64,000 nucleotides of DNA. Source: Sedimentibacter hydroxybenzoicus DSM 7310 (GTDB lineage: Bacteria > Bacillota > Clostridia > Tissierellales > Sedimentibacteraceae). Below, in pieces: positions 34,650 to 42,978 of the stretch. The stretch's first letter is position 1. The number at the start of each line of letters is the position of its first letter. The stretch lies in assembly GCF_013403245.1 (NCBI RefSeq), contig NZ_JACBNQ010000012.1:42194-106193 (forward strand), in the 5' to 3' direction. The notes under the pieces are model-generated. The model ran no database searches and had not been told where the DNA came from. It saw only the letters and a program-made list of their open reading frames with translations. The position numbers and the translations under genes were made by a program.

Positions 34650-34808
34650 ATGCAAAAATACGTTTGTGATGCATGTGGTTATGTATATGATCCTGCAGAA
34701 GGAGATCCTGATAACGGTATAGCACCTGGAACATCTTTTGATGACCTTCCGGAAGATTGGGTATGCCCGTTGTGTGGAGTTGGTAAAGACGAATTTTCAC
34801 CGGAATAA
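34650..34808 (+). CDS. Rubredoxin
   Basis: 52 residues, normal for rubredoxin. The two Cys-x2-Cys loops CDACGY and CPLCGV bind one iron, and [15 protein letters not shown] and LPEDWVCP are the standard family segments. It is a cytoplasmic one-electron carrier, often the donor to flavodiiron proteins and rubrerythrins; a flavodiiron protein is encoded 8 kb away. GAGGAGG precedes the ATG. It is a single gene between a strong promoter and a strong terminator. Confidence 0.97.
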   Translation: MQKYVCDACGYVYDPAEGDPDNGIAPGTSFDDLPEDWVCPLCGVGKDEFSPE

Positions 34809-34814
34809 ATTGTA

Positions 34815-34855
34815 AAAGACTGTGAGCTTCCCCCCTTTTGAAGCTCACAGTCTTT
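34815..34855 (+). terminator. Terminator after rubredoxin
   Basis: AAAGACTGTGAGCTTC and GAAGCTCACAGTCTTT form a 16-bp stem with a nine-base loop. Confidence 0.85.
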
Positions 34856-34886
34856 ATCAGTAATTGGATTATTCGGTTTTTTCAAC

Positions 34887-35330
34887 TTGGGATGCCTGTA
34901 TACTCAAGTTCTTATCAGATATGTTATAAGTTATAATAATTGTTATACCATCATCGTTGCTTATATTAAACCTATACATAATGCAATAAATATAATTAAG
35001 CAAAACCCAAGCACAGGTACAAAAACAAATATACCTGAATTTGATGATCTTATTGAATGCATATCGACAAAAGAGGAAACTGACCCTGACTCATTAATTC
35101 TAAATGAATTTTTGAGCAATCTAAGGACGCTTTCCCCTTCAGAACGTGCGGTATTTAATTTATATGCCGAAAACAATACGGCTAAGGAAATTGCTGAAAA
35201 GTTGTTCTTAAGCATTAATACCATAAAAACTCACACTAAGCATATTTACGCCAAGCTAAACATAAAATCAAAGGATGAGCTTTTGCTTTATGTTGAAATG
35301 CTTAAGGAATCAGGTAAAAAAATTATATGA
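34887..35330 (+). pseudogene. N-terminally truncated LuxR-type regulator
   Basis: The C-terminal 65 residues are an intact LuxR helix-turn-helix: LSPSERAVFNLYAENNTAKE then LFLSINTIKTHTKHIYAKLN. The preceding piece reads like the end of a membrane helix plus linker (IIVAYIKPIHNAINIIKQNP) of the larger membrane-sensor LuxR proteins of Clostridia, but no sensor domain, ribosome site or promoter is present upstream. I read it as a surviving 3' end of a lost gene. Its last 8 bases overlap the mnmA stop region. A short functional DNA-binding protein cannot be excluded. Confidence 0.55.
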
Positions 35331-36399
35331 TTGTGCCGCCGCCGATAACAATATCCCCGTCATAAAATACAACGTGTTGACCGGGAGTTATGGCTCGTTG
35401 CTTATTAATAAATTCAACCAATATTCTATCATCGTCAACCGGGTACAGTAATGCCTCCGTTTCTTTTTGGCTGTATCTGGTTTTTACTGTTGCACTCATT
35501 GTTTGAGTCAATTTTTCAATAGCAATCATGTTAATATCTACTGCTGTCAGCCTGTTTTTATAAAGTTCTTCTTCACTTCCCAGAGTAACAGTATTTGTAT
35601 CTTTGTGCTTATCAATTACATACGCAGGCTTGCCAAGAGCAATACCGAGTCCTTTTCTCTGACCTACGGTGTAATGAATAATGCCCTTATGCTCACCCAC
35701 CGGCTTGCCCTGAGTGTCTATGAAGCTGCCTTTTTTAGATTCAACACCCATTTTATTCTCAAGGAATCCCGCATAATCTCCATCCTGGACAAAGCATATA
35801 TCCTGACTGTCCGGTTTCCTTGCATTAATCAGATTTTTTTCTTCGGCGATTTTACGAACCTCAGATTTGCACATACCGCCTAAGGGCAGTAATGTTCTTG
35901 ATAAATCGTGCTGCGTCAATACGTACAATACATAGCTTTGATCCTTGGATTCATCGACTGCCTTTTTTAACAGATATCTTTTGCTTACATTGTCAAATTC
36001 TATTTGGGCATAATGACCGGTTGCAATATAATCTTTTTCCATCAACATTGCCCTTTGAATAAGCTTGCTGAATTTAATGTATCTGTTGCAGTCGATACAA
36101 GGATTGGGAGTACTTCCCGATTCATAGCTTCTTGCAAATTTTTGAATTACTTCATCCTTGAAGGTTTCCTTAAAATTAAACACAAAATGTTCTATCCCCA
36201 ATTTATGACACACTCTTCTTGCATCCTCCACATCCTCCAAGGAACAGCAGGTTCTTGTTCTGCAAGATGTTAAAATATCTTCGTTGTCAAATAATTTCAA
36301 TGTTGCTCCGCATATATCATAGCCCTGGTCTCTAAGCAATACTGCCGCAACAGAGCTATCCACTCCGCCACTCATAGCTACCATAACTTTTTTATTCAT
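35323..36399 (-). CDS. mnmA: tRNA-specific 2-thiouridylase MnmA
   Basis: 358 residues. PP-loop MSGGVDSSVAAVLL at the N-terminus, catalytic cysteines in TPNPCIDCNRYIKF and DSQDICFVQDGDY, ATGHYAQ, and the C-terminal beta-barrel domain. The enzyme makes 2-thiouridine at the wobble base of Lys, Glu and Gln tRNAs, receiving sulfur from a cysteine desulfurase. AAAGGAG precedes the ATG. Confidence 0.96.
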   Translation of the reverse strand: MNKKVMVAMSGGVDSSVAAVLLRDQGYDICGATLKLFDNEDILTSCRTRTCCSLEDVEDARRVCHKLGIEHFVFNFKETFKDEVIQKFARSYESGSTPNPCIDCNRYIKFSKLIQRAMLMEKDYIATGHYAQIEFDNVSKRYLLKKAVDESKDQSYVLYVLTQHDLSRTLLPLGGMCKSEVRKIAEEKNLINARKPDSQDICFVQDGDYAGFLENKMGVESKKGSFIDTQGKPVGEHKGIIHYTVGQRKGLGIALGKPAYVIDKHKDTNTVTLGSEEELYKNRLTAVDINMIAIEKLTQTMSATVKTRYSQKETEALLYPVDDDRILVEFINKQRAITPGQHVVFYDGDIVIGGGTII

Positions 36400-36416
36400 G
36401 TTTTTCTCCTTTAAAA

Positions 36417-36440
36417 AAACAGGACAATATTGTCCTGTTT
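36417..36440 (-). terminator. Terminator after tatC
   Basis: Perfect 12-bp palindrome AAACAGGACAAT/ATTGTCCTGTTT, 52 bases beyond the tatC stop and upstream of mnmA. Confidence 0.65.
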
Positions 36441-36491
36441 AAATTGTAATTACAAATTATTATATAGCTAATGATTTTTAATGTCAAACAG

Positions 36492-37250
36492 TTAGTTATC
36501 ATCCAATTCGGCTTTTTTCTTTTTTTCTTTTCTTTCAATGAGGGAAGCAAACAATACTCCAACCTCAAACAATAAAATCATAGGTACTGCAAGCAGTATT
36601 TGCGTTATAACCTCAGGCGGAGTAAGTATTGCCGCTACAATAAATATAATTAATATTGTGTATTTTCTGTTTTTCTTTATGAAGCTTACGCTTATGATAC
36701 GGAATCTTGTCAGTATAACCATAATTATAGGCAGCTCGAATATAATTCCGAATGATAAAAGAGTATTTATTACAAAGGTCAGATAACTGCTGAAGCTTAT
36801 CATCTCTTCGATTTCTTCAATCTGGAATCCCATGAAGAATTGAAGCATTATCGGAAGTACTACTAAAAATGCAAACACTACTCCTGCTATGAAAAATATC
36901 CCCCCTACAAACAACGAGGTAGCTATAGTCCTTTTTTCTTTTTTTTTCAGACCGGGACTTACAAAAATCCATATCTGCAAAATCAAAAACGGAGCAGACA
37001 CTACAAAGCCGCTTATAACGGCAATTTTAACGTATGACAATAAAAGCTCTGCCGGAGCAATAAATACAAAATTTATATTTGGAGCTATATCAATTATATA
37101 CCTGACTATCACCTCAGAAAAATTATAGCTTACAAATACTGAAACAATCAAAACAACACTTGAATATATTAACCGCTTTCTAAGCTCTGTCAAATGCTCA
37201 ACCAAGGTTAAGCTTTTCGCATCATCCTTTTCCTGTTTCTTACGCATCAT
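36492..37250 (-). CDS. tatC: Sec-independent translocase subunit TatC
   Basis: About 252 residues with six hydrophobic helices. The N-terminal LVEHLTELRKRLIYS is the TatC signature, with the conserved Glu in APAELLLSYVK, and the periplasmic-side LILQIWIFVSPGLKKKEKR also matches. TatC recognises twin-arginine signals. Start chosen at the first ATG of the ATGATG pair after GAAGGTGA. The matching tatA lies 18 kb away at 55 kb, beside a gene with a Tat-like lipoprotein signal. Confidence 0.95.
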   Translation of the reverse strand: MMRKKQEKDDAKSLTLVEHLTELRKRLIYSSVVLIVSVFVSYNFSEVIVRYIIDIAPNINFVFIAPAELLLSYVKIAVISGFVVSAPFLILQIWIFVSPGLKKKEKRTIATSLFVGGIFFIAGVVFAFLVVLPIMLQFFMGFQIEEIEEMISFSSYLTFVINTLLSFGIIFELPIIMVILTRFRIISVSFIKKNRKYTILIIFIVAAILTPPEVITQILLAVPMILLFEVGVLFASLIERKEKKKKAELDDN

Positions 37251-37264
37251 TATCACCTTCTATA

Positions 37265-38179
37265 TTAATATAATTCTTCTATTGATTTAATTATGCAATA
37301 CAACACATGATTTACAGGTGTAGGTATATTAAGTTTTTTACCCATTTCAATAACTGTTCCGGCAAAGTAATCAACCTCTGTTTTTCTTTTCGCCTCAACA
37401 TCCTGAAGCATTGAAGTCCTACCGTTCGGTGAAAAGCCGCTCATCAAGGTTACAAATTCCTCTATGTCTTCTTCCCTTAAATCAATGTCAGATGATTTTG
37501 CAATTGCCAAAACCTCCATCATTGCTTCTTTGTATAATGTTAAATTAGTATCTATACTCGTTATTTTTCCATAAGGAGCTCTTGTTATTGCTGTTATCTG
37601 ATTAGCTCCCACATTAAGCATGAACTTCTTCCAGATTGTGCGTATCATGTCAGGAAATACAATATTCTCTATACCCGCTTTGTTAAAGCAATCAGAGACA
37701 GCTTGTACATCTTGGGATATTGTGGTATTGTCTGCTTCACCAAAATGTATTACTCCGTCAACCGTATTGGTTACTCCTTCTTCCGACCTCTGAGCATCAA
37801 TCTTCATAGACAATCCGTAAAGAACCTTGTTTTCGGGATATGCAGCATGAATTCTTGACCTTGCTGTTACTCCGTTTAGAAGTGTAATTAAAATTGTTTC
37901 CTTGCCGACAAAATCTTTCACATCATCTATTGCTTGTGCCAATTGATAATTCTTTACACAGAATATTATCAAGTCAATTTTTTTATTTAAATCACCGTTT
38001 GAAATAATCTCCGGATAAAATGTTTTGCCGTTCAGGGTAAAACCATCTTTTTTTAGCTTTTCCTTTCTGCTCTTATCAGCAATAACCGCAAAATCTGAAC
38101 CGTATGTGTTATACAATAAATTTCCGTAAACTGTTCCAACAGCACCCATTCCAATTAATGCAACCGATTTTATCTTCAT
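37265..38179 (-). CDS. Ketopantoate-reductase-family protein (second PanE-like)
   Basis: 304 residues. VALIGMGAVGTVYGNLLY is the NADP motif, LLNGVTARS and the Lys in RTIWKKFMLNVGANQI the catalytic part, and FSPNGRTSMLQDVEAKRKTE the substrate-domain segment. Length and motifs fit 2-dehydropantoate 2-reductase, the pantothenate pathway step, but panB, panC and panD are not near, so another 2-keto acid is possible. Start at 38179: the ATG six bases upstream sits directly on the AGAGGT site. It precedes tatC by 14 bases. Confidence 0.88.
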   Translation of the reverse strand: MKIKSVALIGMGAVGTVYGNLLYNTYGSDFAVIADKSRKEKLKKDGFTLNGKTFYPEIISNGDLNKKIDLIIFCVKNYQLAQAIDDVKDFVGKETILITLLNGVTARSRIHAAYPENKVLYGLSMKIDAQRSEEGVTNTVDGVIHFGEADNTTISQDVQAVSDCFNKAGIENIVFPDMIRTIWKKFMLNVGANQITAITRAPYGKITSIDTNLTLYKEAMMEVLAIAKSSDIDLREEDIEEFVTLMSGFSPNGRTSMLQDVEAKRKTEVDYFAGTVIEMGKKLNIPTPVNHVLYCIIKSIEELY

Positions 38180-38215
38180 TTTCATACCTCTTTGTTAAAT
38201 TATAACTAAATTAAA

Positions 38216-38239
38216 TGTCACATGCCTCTATATGTGACA
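38216..38239. promoter_or_regulatory. Dyad TGTCACAT-N8-ATGTGACA
   Basis: Perfect 8-bp inverted repeat with an 8-base spacer, 37 bases upstream of the PanE-like start and in the gap shared with the divergent HMA gene. The symmetry suits a dimeric regulator or a short hairpin; the protein that might bind is unknown. Confidence 0.4.
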
Positions 38240-38371
38240 TCAAAACCTATTCCATTATAACGGAATTAAATATATTATGCAATGCAAATAACCATACTTT
38301 TGACTTAAATCAAATAAATATAATTTGAAATCGTATATAATAGGTTATAATAGAAAAACGGAGGTATGTTT

Positions 38372-38587
38372 ATGAAAAAATTAACATTGCAATTAGAAGA
38401 GCTTGGTTGCCCAAGCTGCGTGAAGAAAATCGAAACAGCATTGAAAAAACAGAATGGTGTAACTGAGGTAAGCGTATTATTCAACTCAAGCAAGGCAAAA
38501 ATTGAATACGATGAAGAAAAAATCGATCCTGACAATATATCCAAGGTTGTGACAAATCTAGGTTATGAAGTATTAAACTCAAGGTAA
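38372..38587 (+). CDS. Heavy-metal-associated (HMA) domain protein
   Basis: 71 residues from ATG 38372, which has GGAGGT six bases upstream. A beta-alpha-beta-beta-alpha-beta HMA fold is expected, with the metal pair in ELGCPSCVKKIE, GVTEVSVLFNSSKAKIEY and LGYEVL. The usual GMTCxxC is changed to LGCPSC but both cysteines are kept. It should bind Cu+ or Zn2+ as a small chaperone; no P-type ATPase or CsoR gene is adjacent. Confidence 0.88.
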   Translation: MKKLTLQLEELGCPSCVKKIETALKKQNGVTEVSVLFNSSKAKIEYDEEKIDPDNISKVVTNLGYEVLNSR

Positions 38588-38625
38588 GCAGATGACCCAA
38601 ATCTCTGATTTGGTGTCAGTCGCTT
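38586..38625. repeat. Small palindromic repeat (GATTTGGTGTCAGTCGCTT type)
   Basis: AAATCTCTGATTTGGTGTCAGTCGCTT with an imperfect left arm AAGCAGATGAC. A better preserved copy is at 57746..57786 (AAGCGACTGACA ... GATTTGGTGTCAGCCGCTT). Confidence 0.55.
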
Positions 38626-38688
38626 ATCCTGAACGATAGTGAAGGATCTCGTATGACAAACGATGAGATCCTTCACTGCGTTCAGGAT
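38626..38688. repeat. Palindromic intergenic repeat, second copy
   Basis: ATCCTGAACGATAGTGAAGG pairs with CCTTCACTGCGTTCAGGAT, with a further inner stem GATCTCGT/CGATGAGATC. It is related to the element at 15551..15621. Confidence 0.6.
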
Positions 38689-38729
38689 GACAGAACAGAC
38701 AGCGATTAAGAATTAAGCACACTGACAGA

Positions 38730-38759
38730 GACCCGTTCGCTTTTGTTAGCGAACGGGTC
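38730..38759 (-). terminator. Hairpin after speE
   Basis: GACCCGTTCGCT and AGCGAACGGGTC form a 12-bp stem 12 bases beyond the speE stop. The T-rich loop but weak tail make it a probable, not certain, terminator. Confidence 0.6.
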
Positions 38760-38770
38760 CCAAAATCAAA

Positions 38771-39619
38771 TCAGGCATTACTAAGTAATTTTTTTACGTA
38801 ATTAGGTAATGCAAAGCAGCCTTTATGCAGCTCCGTATCATAATACCTCGTATCAATTTTAATTGAATTCCACCATTCCTCATTTAAATCCTTAACAGGG
38901 TCATATTTTTTAGAAGCGAATCCAAACAACCAATGCCCCGAGCCGTATGTCGGTATGTGTGCCTGATATACCCGTGCTATAGGAAACACTTCCTTGATTT
39001 TTTTGTGAGCTTTTTGCATTGCTTCCTGTTCTCTTTTGTAATATGGGCTTTCATGCTGATTAACCAATATCCCGTCTTCTTTTAAGGCTTTAAAGCAATT
39101 TTCATAAAATTCCTTTGTAAAAAGCTCTACACCGGGTCCTATTGGGTCCGTAGAATCAACAATGATTAAATCGTATTCATTTTCTTTGGTTTTAACAAAT
39201 TTAAGACCATCCTCAAAATACAATTTAACCTTTTCGCTATTTAACCTTGAAGCGGTAAAGGGCAAATACTCCATAGAAATATCCACAACCTTTTTGTCGA
39301 TTTCAACCATTTCAATCTTCTCCACCGAGTTATATCGTGTAAGCTCTCTTACCGTTCCACCATCTCCGGCGCCTATAACCAATATATTTTTTATATTTTG
39401 ATTTACAGCCATAGGAACGTGAGTTATCATTTCATGGTATATGAATTCATCCTTTTCTGTAAGCATAACAAAATCATCTATTATCAACATCTTGCCAAAC
39501 TCCGGTGTTTCAAATACATCAATCTTTTGAAAATCACTTTGTTCACTTACAATATGTCTGTCTACTCTTATTGAAAACCTAACATTCTCTGTATGTTCTT
39601 CAGTAAACCATAACTCCAT
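38771..39619 (-). CDS. speE: Spermidine synthase
   Basis: 282 residues. The N-terminal beta domain opens [19 protein letters not shown]; the methyltransferase-like fold has VIGAGDGGTVREL, MVEIDKKVVDIS, YDLIIVDSTDPIGPG (catalytic Asp) and LVNQHESPYY. It transfers aminopropyl from decarboxylated AdoMet to putrescine. Its ATG overlaps the speD stop (TAATG), so the pair is coupled, and AGGAGG lies inside the end of speD. Confidence 0.95.
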   Translation of the reverse strand: MELWFTEEHTENVRFSIRVDRHIVSEQSDFQKIDVFETPEFGKMLIIDDFVMLTEKDEFIYHEMITHVPMAVNQNIKNILVIGAGDGGTVRELTRYNSVEKIEMVEIDKKVVDISMEYLPFTASRLNSEKVKLYFEDGLKFVKTKENEYDLIIVDSTDPIGPGVELFTKEFYENCFKALKEDGILVNQHESPYYKREQEAMQKAHKKIKEVFPIARVYQAHIPTYGSGHWLFGFASKKYDPVKDLNEEWWNSIKIDTRYYDTELHKGCFALPNYVKKLLSNA

Positions 39620-40452
39620 TAATTGTCCTCCTGAAAAATATTCATACCGCTAAATATTTCTATCATTTCTTTCCTCAAGTTATCAGAAATCTCTAATCTT
39701 TTCCTGGGCGGAAGTTCAAACACATCCTTATTAAATAAATAATTTTGCAAATCAATATCCTTAATAAGCATTTTTGTATGAAATGTATTTGCCTGAAAAA
39801 CATTTATATCAATAGCATCATATTTTTTTAATGTTTCTCTATCTATATAATCTTGTATTGATTTTATATCATGATCAATAAAGAACTTCTTACCATTTAT
39901 ATCTCTTGTAAATCCTCTGACACGATAATCTATAGTTATGATATCCGAATCAAAACTATTTATCAAATAATCCAGCGCATTAAGTGGAGATATTTGACCA
40001 CATGTTGAAACGTCTATATCAACACGAAACGTGGAAATTGCATTTTCCGGATGATGCTCCGGATATGAATGTACGGTAACATGGCTTTTATCTAAATGTG
40101 CATGTATGGTTTCGTGTTCAAGCGATTTTTTACAAATATCCTTGCCAAGATTGCATGATTCATCAATTTCTTCGGGAGTTAATGCTCCCTCTGCTATTAA
40201 AATATTTACCGATGCTCCCTGCGGATCGTAATCCTGTTTAGAAATATTTAGAATATGCGCTCCGATTATATCGGTTACGTCGCATAAAATCTGCGTAAGT
40301 CGTTCAGAATTATACTGTTCGTCAATATATTCTATATACTCCATTTGCTCTCTTTCGCTTTTTGCATAACAAACATCATAAATATTAAAACTAAGCGATT
40401 TTGTAAGATTATTAAATCCATACAATGCCAGCTTTTTTTCCAACCCTAACAC
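39619..40452 (-). CDS. speD: S-adenosylmethionine decarboxylase proenzyme (E. coli type)
   Basis: About 277 residues, close to E. coli Spe[21 protein letters not shown] near the N-terminus and [20 protein letters not shown] are diagnostic, and the self-cleavage serine that becomes the pyruvoyl group is in [13 protein letters not shown] place the start at GTG 40452 (AAAGG five bases upstream); TTG 40443 is the alternative. A longer reading to 40617 would run into the divergent Crp/Fnr promoter. With speE it makes spermidine. Confidence 0.92.
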   Translation of the reverse strand: MLGLEKKLALYGFNNLTKSLSFNIYDVCYAKSEREQMEYIEYIDEQYNSERLTQILCDVTDIIGAHILNISKQDYDPQGASVNILIAEGALTPEEIDESCNLGKDICKKSLEHETIHAHLDKSHVTVHSYPEHHPENAISTFRVDIDVSTCGQISPLNALDYLINSFDSDIITIDYRVRGFTRDINGKKFFIDHDIKSIQDYIDRETLKKYDAIDINVFQANTFHTKMLIKDIDLQNYLFNKDVFELPPRKRLEISDNLRKEMIEIFSGMNIFQEDN

Positions 40453-40524
40453 CACTACCTTTCTTTTTCTAATTTGTTTATCATTATAAACTATACATAC
40501 TTCTATAGCAAGGTATAATTTAGC

Positions 40525-40553
40525 TTGATAAAAAACCAATAAATTGGTATCAT
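40525..40553 (+). promoter_or_regulatory. Promoter of the Crp/Fnr gene with a dyad in the spacer
   Basis: TTGATA, 17 bases, TATCAT, 28 bases before the start. The spacer holds a perfect palindrome ACCAAT-AA-ATTGGT (40535..40548), a candidate operator, perhaps for autoregulation. Confidence 0.5.
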
Positions 40554-40581
40554 TAGAAACAAAATAGCCAAGGGGGGAAAT

Positions 40582-41289
40582 ATGAAATCCTGTAGCCATT
40601 GTAATCACAAGGACCATTACTGTATTGATAATGTGCCTATTTTTCGAGATCTTCTTCCTGATGAAAAGGAAAGCATAATGAATTCATCGAATCAGAAAAA
40701 CTTCAAAAAAGGAGAAATAATATTCACTCCCGGTGATTCCTTCGATGATTTGTTTGTTGTTAATAAAGGTATGGTTAAAATCTCCAAGGTTTCAAGTTTA
40801 GGAAAGGAACAAATTTTAAGAATTCTTAAGCCTGGAGATTTTATGGGGGAATTAACTCTATTCAGCAAATCAATATTAAGCAATACCGCGGAGGCGTTGG
40901 AGCAAACGGAAATTTGTATTATTCAAGGAAATAGAATCCGTCAGCTTTTAATTCAAAGCCCTGAAATAGCAATTAAATTTCTTCAAAAATATACGGAAAG
41001 AATTGAAGAAACGGAAGAATTGATTGAACAGATAGGACTTAGAGATGTCGAGCAAAGAATTGCCAATTATTTATTGATTGAAATAGAAAATAACCGGATT
41101 ATTAACAATAATGGAAAATATGAAGTAGCTCTGCCTGTAAGCAAGGGCGATTTAGCGGCACTTATCGGTACTACTCAAGAAACATTGAGCCGCAAGCTTT
41201 CACTTTTTCAGGATAACGGATGGATAAAGCTTAAGGGTCAGAGGATAATTGAGGTTGCTGACATTAAAAGATTAGAGAGTATCAGATGA
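40582..41289 (+). CDS. Crp/Fnr-family regulator with N-terminal cysteine cluster
   Basis: 235 residues. N-terminal Cys 4, Cys 7 and Cys 14 ([11 protein letters not shown]) resemble the iron-sulfur ligands of FNR-type proteins. The cyclic-nucleotide-like beta roll (20-130) has [17 protein letters not shown] and [13 protein letters not shown]. The C-terminal winged helix has [20 protein letters not shown]. It may sense oxygen, NO or redox state. The nearby stress genes (flavodiiron protein, hemerythrin, Hcp) make it a candidate HcpR-like controller; this link is inference. GGGGGG precedes the ATG. Confidence 0.9.
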   Translation: MKSCSHCNHKDHYCIDNVPIFRDLLPDEKESIMNSSNQKNFKKGEIIFTPGDSFDDLFVVNKGMVKISKVSSLGKEQILRILKPGDFMGELTLFSKSILSNTAEALEQTEICIIQGNRIRQLLIQSPEIAIKFLQKYTERIEETEELIEQIGLRDVEQRIANYLLIEIENNRIINNNGKYEVALPVSKGDLAALIGTTQETLSRKLSLFQDNGWIKLKGQRIIEVADIKRLESIR

Positions 41290-41297
41290 TACTCTCA

Positions 41298-41415
41298 GGC
41301 TGCTGAAAAAGCCCCCCTGCATCGTTACCGTTCATCCGGTCAATCCTCACGTATGTCTAATACGCTGCGGTTGCCCGGCTTCCGGCGCCTTGCAGGATGA
41401 ACTTTTTCAGCAGCC
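41298..41415. mobile_element. 118-bp MITE-like element, copy A
   Basis: Ends are inverted repeats: GGCTGCTGAAAAAG at the left and CTTTTTCAGCAGCC at the right. The body is nearly identical to the reverse complement of 55349..55466, with about ten differences by eye, mostly in one 25-base stretch. It has no coding capacity. It sits just after the Crp/Fnr gene and before the convergent MATE gene, where it can also form a long hairpin and end transcription. Confidence 0.75.
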
Positions 41416-41430
41416 TATCATCTTGTTATT

Positions 41431-42837
41431 TTATACTTTTATTTTTGTCCAGCTGCCTTTTAAAAACCTCATATAATTTATAAATAACCTTAATACCTGA
41501 TCAGTGCCAAATGCAAACCAGGCGCCAATCAATCCAAATCCTAAAGGATAACAAAACAGCCACGTAGCACCCGGTCTTACTAAGCCAATACTTAAAAATG
41601 ATGTTATAGCTACAAATTTTGTATCACCCGCGCCTCTGAGTATTCCGCCTACAACTACGTTTGATGATTGTATTGGAGCCGTAGCTGCAATGGTGAGCAT
41701 AATTGCCGCTCCTGCCGCTATCACGGCTGCATCATCTGTAAACAGAGATACAAGGAAAGATCCCCCAAACAAAAATATGAATACAAATATTAAGCCAACA
41801 GTCAAAGCTATCCTCTGAAGAGATTTACCGTATATGGTTGCCAAATCGGATCTTTTTGCACCTAAGCTCTGACCTACCAATGCAGATGCCGCAATCCCCA
41901 AACCATCACCAAATGCAAATGAAATACTCATAATATTCACACATATCTGATGAGTTGCATAGCTTATCATTCCTAAGCCGGCGACTAATTTATTTGTAGT
42001 GAAGAAGCCTACACGCATAAATACCTGCTCAACAAATGCACTGCTGCTAATACCTAAAACACTTGATATTATTTCCTTTTCTAATTTCCAAGATTGTTTT
42101 TTACGAAGCTCTAAAAATTCATGAGCAAATGTAATGGATTTTAATGAAAGTAAAAATCCTACAGTATTGCCTATGGCAGTAGCTATGGCTGCACCCGTAA
42201 CACCAAGTTCAGGAAATCCTAAATGTCCTTTTATCAGCAAAAAATTAAAGAATAAATTCACCAAGTTTGCTGCTATGTTTGTTTTCATTGATATTTTTGT
42301 ATTGCCCGCACCCCTTTGCGCAGCATTTATTGTTAAGCTTAAGGAAGTAAAAAAATTACCTACACAGATTATTCTAAAATAAGTTACCGCAATTTCCACT
42401 ACTTCCTCTTGAGCACCGGCAAATACAATCAACGGTCTTGCATAAATAATACCCAGCACTGATAATATTAATGATAAAAAACCACATATAACTAATGATT
42501 GCCTTAACGCTTTGTTAGCATCCTCTCTGTTGTCTTCACCTTTTCTTCTGGCGACGACAGCAGTAACCCCTATATTTAAAGAAAATATAACTGCTAAAAG
42601 TATCAGCCTCGGTTGGGTGGTTATACCGACTGCTGAGATGGCAGCCGCTCCTAATGAGCCAACCATTATTAAATCTGCAGATGATATAAGCTGGACCAGA
42701 ACAGCTTCTATCGCTGATGGCCACGCAACCTCTATTGCATTTTTATATACTTCTTTATCAGAAGGAATATCCCCAACAATCTGGTCTTGTCTCACCATAA
42801 ATTTATTGGAATAAATACGCCCTAAAAATTTTGTCAT
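41431..42837 (-). CDS. MATE-family efflux transporter (second copy)
   Basis: 468 residues, 12 helices with a soluble N-terminal extension of about 30 residues. Conserved WPSAIEAVLVQLISSADLIMVG and the second-half FGDGLGIAASALVGQSLGAKR are typical of NorM/MATE proteins. It differs clearly from the MATE at 17.7 kb. Substrate unknown. AAAGGAG precedes the ATG. It ends close to repeat copy A. Confidence 0.9.
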   Translation of the reverse strand: MTKFLGRIYSNKFMVRQDQIVGDIPSDKEVYKNAIEVAWPSAIEAVLVQLISSADLIMVGSLGAAAISAVGITTQPRLILLAVIFSLNIGVTAVVARRKGEDNREDANKALRQSLVICGFLSLILSVLGIIYARPLIVFAGAQEEVVEIAVTYFRIICVGNFFTSLSLTINAAQRGAGNTKISMKTNIAANLVNLFFNFLLIKGHLGFPELGVTGAAIATAIGNTVGFLLSLKSITFAHEFLELRKKQSWKLEKEIISSVLGISSSAFVEQVFMRVGFFTTNKLVAGLGMISYATHQICVNIMSISFAFGDGLGIAASALVGQSLGAKRSDLATIYGKSLQRIALTVGLIFVFIFLFGGSFLVSLFTDDAAVIAAGAAIMLTIAATAPIQSSNVVVGGILRGAGDTKFVAITSFLSIGLVRPGATWLFCYPLGFGLIGAWFAFGTDQVLRLFINYMRFLKGSWTKIKV

Positions 42838-42923
42838 TTCTTTCTCCTTTATTTCAATCCCAATTATATGTTACCTCTTTTATAATAATAATTCAATACG
42901 CATTATGTTACTGATAGATAATA

Positions 42924-42953
42924 AAAAACTGCCTAGTTATTCACACTAAGCAG
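42924..42953 (-). terminator. Terminator after the flavodiiron gene
   Basis: On the minus strand CTGCTTAGT and ACTAGGCAG arms are followed by TTTTTT; it lies 26 bases after the flavodiiron stop. Confidence 0.7.
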
Positions 42954-42978
42954 CCTCTATTGCTTTTTATTAAAATTT

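Noticed and set aside
34615..34885. Minus-strand ORFs across the rubredoxin gene
   Set aside because: They are antisense shadows of the clearly coding rubredoxin gene, which has promoter, ribosome site and terminator.
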